NCBI GenBank assembly: GCA_016298185.1
Contig: JAEDDA010000009.1
Location: 1-42,085 of the forward strand
Length of the DNA stretch: 42,085 nucleotides
Source of the DNA: Bacilli bacterium
Lineage (GTDB): Bacteria > Bacillota_I > Bacilli_A > RFN20 > CAG-826
Direction of reading: 5' to 3'
Below are positions 41,901 to 42,085 of the stretch, one piece after another (position 1 is the first letter of the stretch; each line of letters begins with the position of its first letter). Under the pieces are notes generated by a model. That model saw nothing but the letters and a program-made list of their open reading frames with translations. It had not been told where the DNA came from and did not search any database. The position numbers were made by a program, and so were the translations under genes.

Positions 41901-42085
41901 ATTGTTAAATCCTTTTCAGTCATAGTACCAACAGATGGGACTAAAATATCGGAAAGTGCAGCATAATGAGTATTATGAAAGTATAAAGGTTCGTTTGAAT
42001 TATTGCTTTCAAAATAAATTGTTCTTTCGCAATTAGATAATCTAATAGCAAAGATATTTGATATTGTAAATATCCCGACATTATT
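38993..42085 (-). CDS. RHS/YD-repeat protein, 5' end cut by the window edge
   Basis: The frame is open from the window edge to TGA at 38995-38993 (1030 residues visible); the ATG at 41923 is internal, since 54 more in-frame codons precede it. Many YD repeats are seen (for example TYDQYGRLLSSSN, SYDAKNRVSS, YTYDDYGRIVSKNS, SYTYDQYGNITSATK), forming the beta-strand shell of RHS proteins. The core-associated domain is intact: YRSYYYDNETGFYYCKSRYYVPKLRRWLTPDDPSYLDNNN, NLYSYCNNNPIMYFDETG. After it come 187 residues (38996-39556): a hydrophobic Gly/Ala-rich region (GIGIILGAIGG, GGAISGAAIGFSSGAG) and a short polar end (HIGKISLNLPQTIAQNFVSD). No known nuclease or deaminase motif is seen in this tip. 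Any signal peptide lies outside the window. Confidence 0.9.
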   Translation of the reverse strand, partial: NNVGIFTISNIFAIRLSNCERTIYFESNNSNEPLYFHNTHYAALSDILVPSVGTMTEKDLTINEIVRIRFGYPKYIFVNNLTSLIYHPTSIDNFDIFTKERYLNFVSTVFLHRVLVNNNDTIYSLTSCSGGYQISNYRFINDNEYHSYIKKDFRNNVLEQLDYSGLLITNTFDNNYNIVKRTTTGNGSKEINETFTYDQYGRLLSSSNRVGSLETVNSVQYLSTLNLINKLIDPYNKQTNYQYSNYYLYRNNIQKSVGGVSRHVSTSCNNSNLPSHLTDGGNSYDYTYNIFNELSGFSYCCNNPNILFGYSYSQFGDLSVTKTFGLSYSFRKKYNKYGKIVEYLQTIPRNDFDVTFIYDSQYSEGRLTQINDDSGYQNEITNISYDAKNRVSSIDHSESGTASVSYTYDDYGRIVSKNSSMTGSAHPLFQRKVSVNTTYTYNDAINDIITCALIICDNSSFTPQIKTITQTKTTDSLQRITSLLTTYSNTSVGFSSIEYSSFANNETSWEIRKTTSTLEGDSFYSYNKYGSITSISPNSSPTASLKRTFSYDENNQLIHEKFPDLSETEISYTYDQYGNITSATKTYKDNSLRSSRLTITVTDTYVYSSTKPNVLISFNSNPLTYDELDNPLTFDGATFTYYRGHKLRTYSKGTTNVTYDYNYTGLRTHKLVGTNRHRYIYENGKLIRESIESTISPYTKEGILYLHGLNGIIGFRYGSDIYLYVKNILNDVVAIYKATSSSLTLVAKYSYDAYGNTKVLNPNGTGNTSSSFIGNINPIRYRSYYYDNETGFYYCKSRYYVPKLRRWLTPDDPSYLDNNNLNGINLYSYCNNNPIMYFDETGKSAVITLLISVGIGIILGAIGGTANAILSDYNDDDSINGSIGQKAYFGNIVGGAISGAAIGFSSGAGSLWLGPLIAGGGTATAALGSLVASSCVSFTGGFVSYFIEKAIVGGAWTLNEALFSASITALEGVLSFGVGGLSSLITWDDGRMLHIGKISLNLPQTIAQNFVSDIFGNPIGWLLDLLMEYY

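Noticed and set aside
38993..41923. ATG 41923 as the true start of the RHS protein
   Set aside because: The frame stays open for 54 more codons to the window edge, with RHS-like composition, and no ribosome site precedes that ATG.
38993..42085. Repeated YD motifs as a CRISPR array or DNA repeat
   Set aside because: Similarity is at protein level with varied spacing and DNA; they are RHS repeats. No CRISPR-like direct repeats were noticed anywhere in the window.

Overview
The window is about 42 kb of AT-rich DNA from a low-GC Gram-positive bacterium (Bacillota, most like the Bacilli). The evidence is a PolC-type replicative polymerase, the gene set of the Bacillus subtilis rpsB-polC and ftsY-ffh-rpsP-trmD regions, and standard-code translation in which TGA is used as a stop. 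A near-complete bile salt hydrolase suggests a gut inhabitant. I cannot name a genus.

Layout. (1) 1-6.6 kb, accessory, all on the minus strand: bile salt hydrolase (3' end cut by the window edge), a broken membrane-protein remnant, a small cupin, a transposase-like fragment, tRNA-Leu(CAA), tRNA-Arg(CCG), a cation/proton antiporter with a small partner protein, tRNA-Leu(CAG), an acyl-CoA-synthetase-like enzyme paired with an HGSNAT-like membrane acyltransferase, and tRNA-Pro(CGG). (2) 6.6-25.7 kb, conserved and on the minus strand. In transcription order: rplS, lepB, rbgA, rnhB, dprA, topA, xerC, rpsB-tsf, pyrH-frr, uppS-cdsA-dxr-rseP-polC. (3) 25.8-28.9 kb, plus strand: a membrane protein with a degenerate ABC-ATPase-like head, then rpsP-khpA-rimM-trmD. 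Relative to the usual ffh-rpsP-...-trmD-rplS order this block is inverted. (4) 28.9-38.4 kb, minus strand: an Asp23-family protein, fakA, a Pr6Pr/AIG1-like protein fused to DUF2188, recG, plsX, rnc, ftsY, ylxM, ffh. (5) 38.5-42.1 kb, minus strand: a large RHS/YD-repeat protein (5' end cut by the window edge) and a small two-TM protein starting 4 bases after it.

The conserved genes serve replication (polC, topA), chromosome-dimer resolution (xerC), translation and ribosome assembly (rpsB, tsf, frr, rplS, rpsP, rimM, trmD, rbgA, khpA), protein export (lepB, ffh, ftsY, ylxM), lipid and isoprenoid synthesis (plsX, fakA, cdsA, dxr, uppS) and DNA repair or uptake (recG, dprA, rnhB).

Most interesting items: the ABC-like membrane protein at 25831-26967 that lacks recognisable Walker residues; the RHS protein whose C-terminus is a hydrophobic Gly/Ala-rich domain followed by a possible cognate membrane protein; a tRNA-Arg with C33 instead of U33 among four tRNAs that all carry C34; 3' hairpins that hold the stop codon in their loop (topA, khpA, polC); and a structured leader upstream of rpsB.
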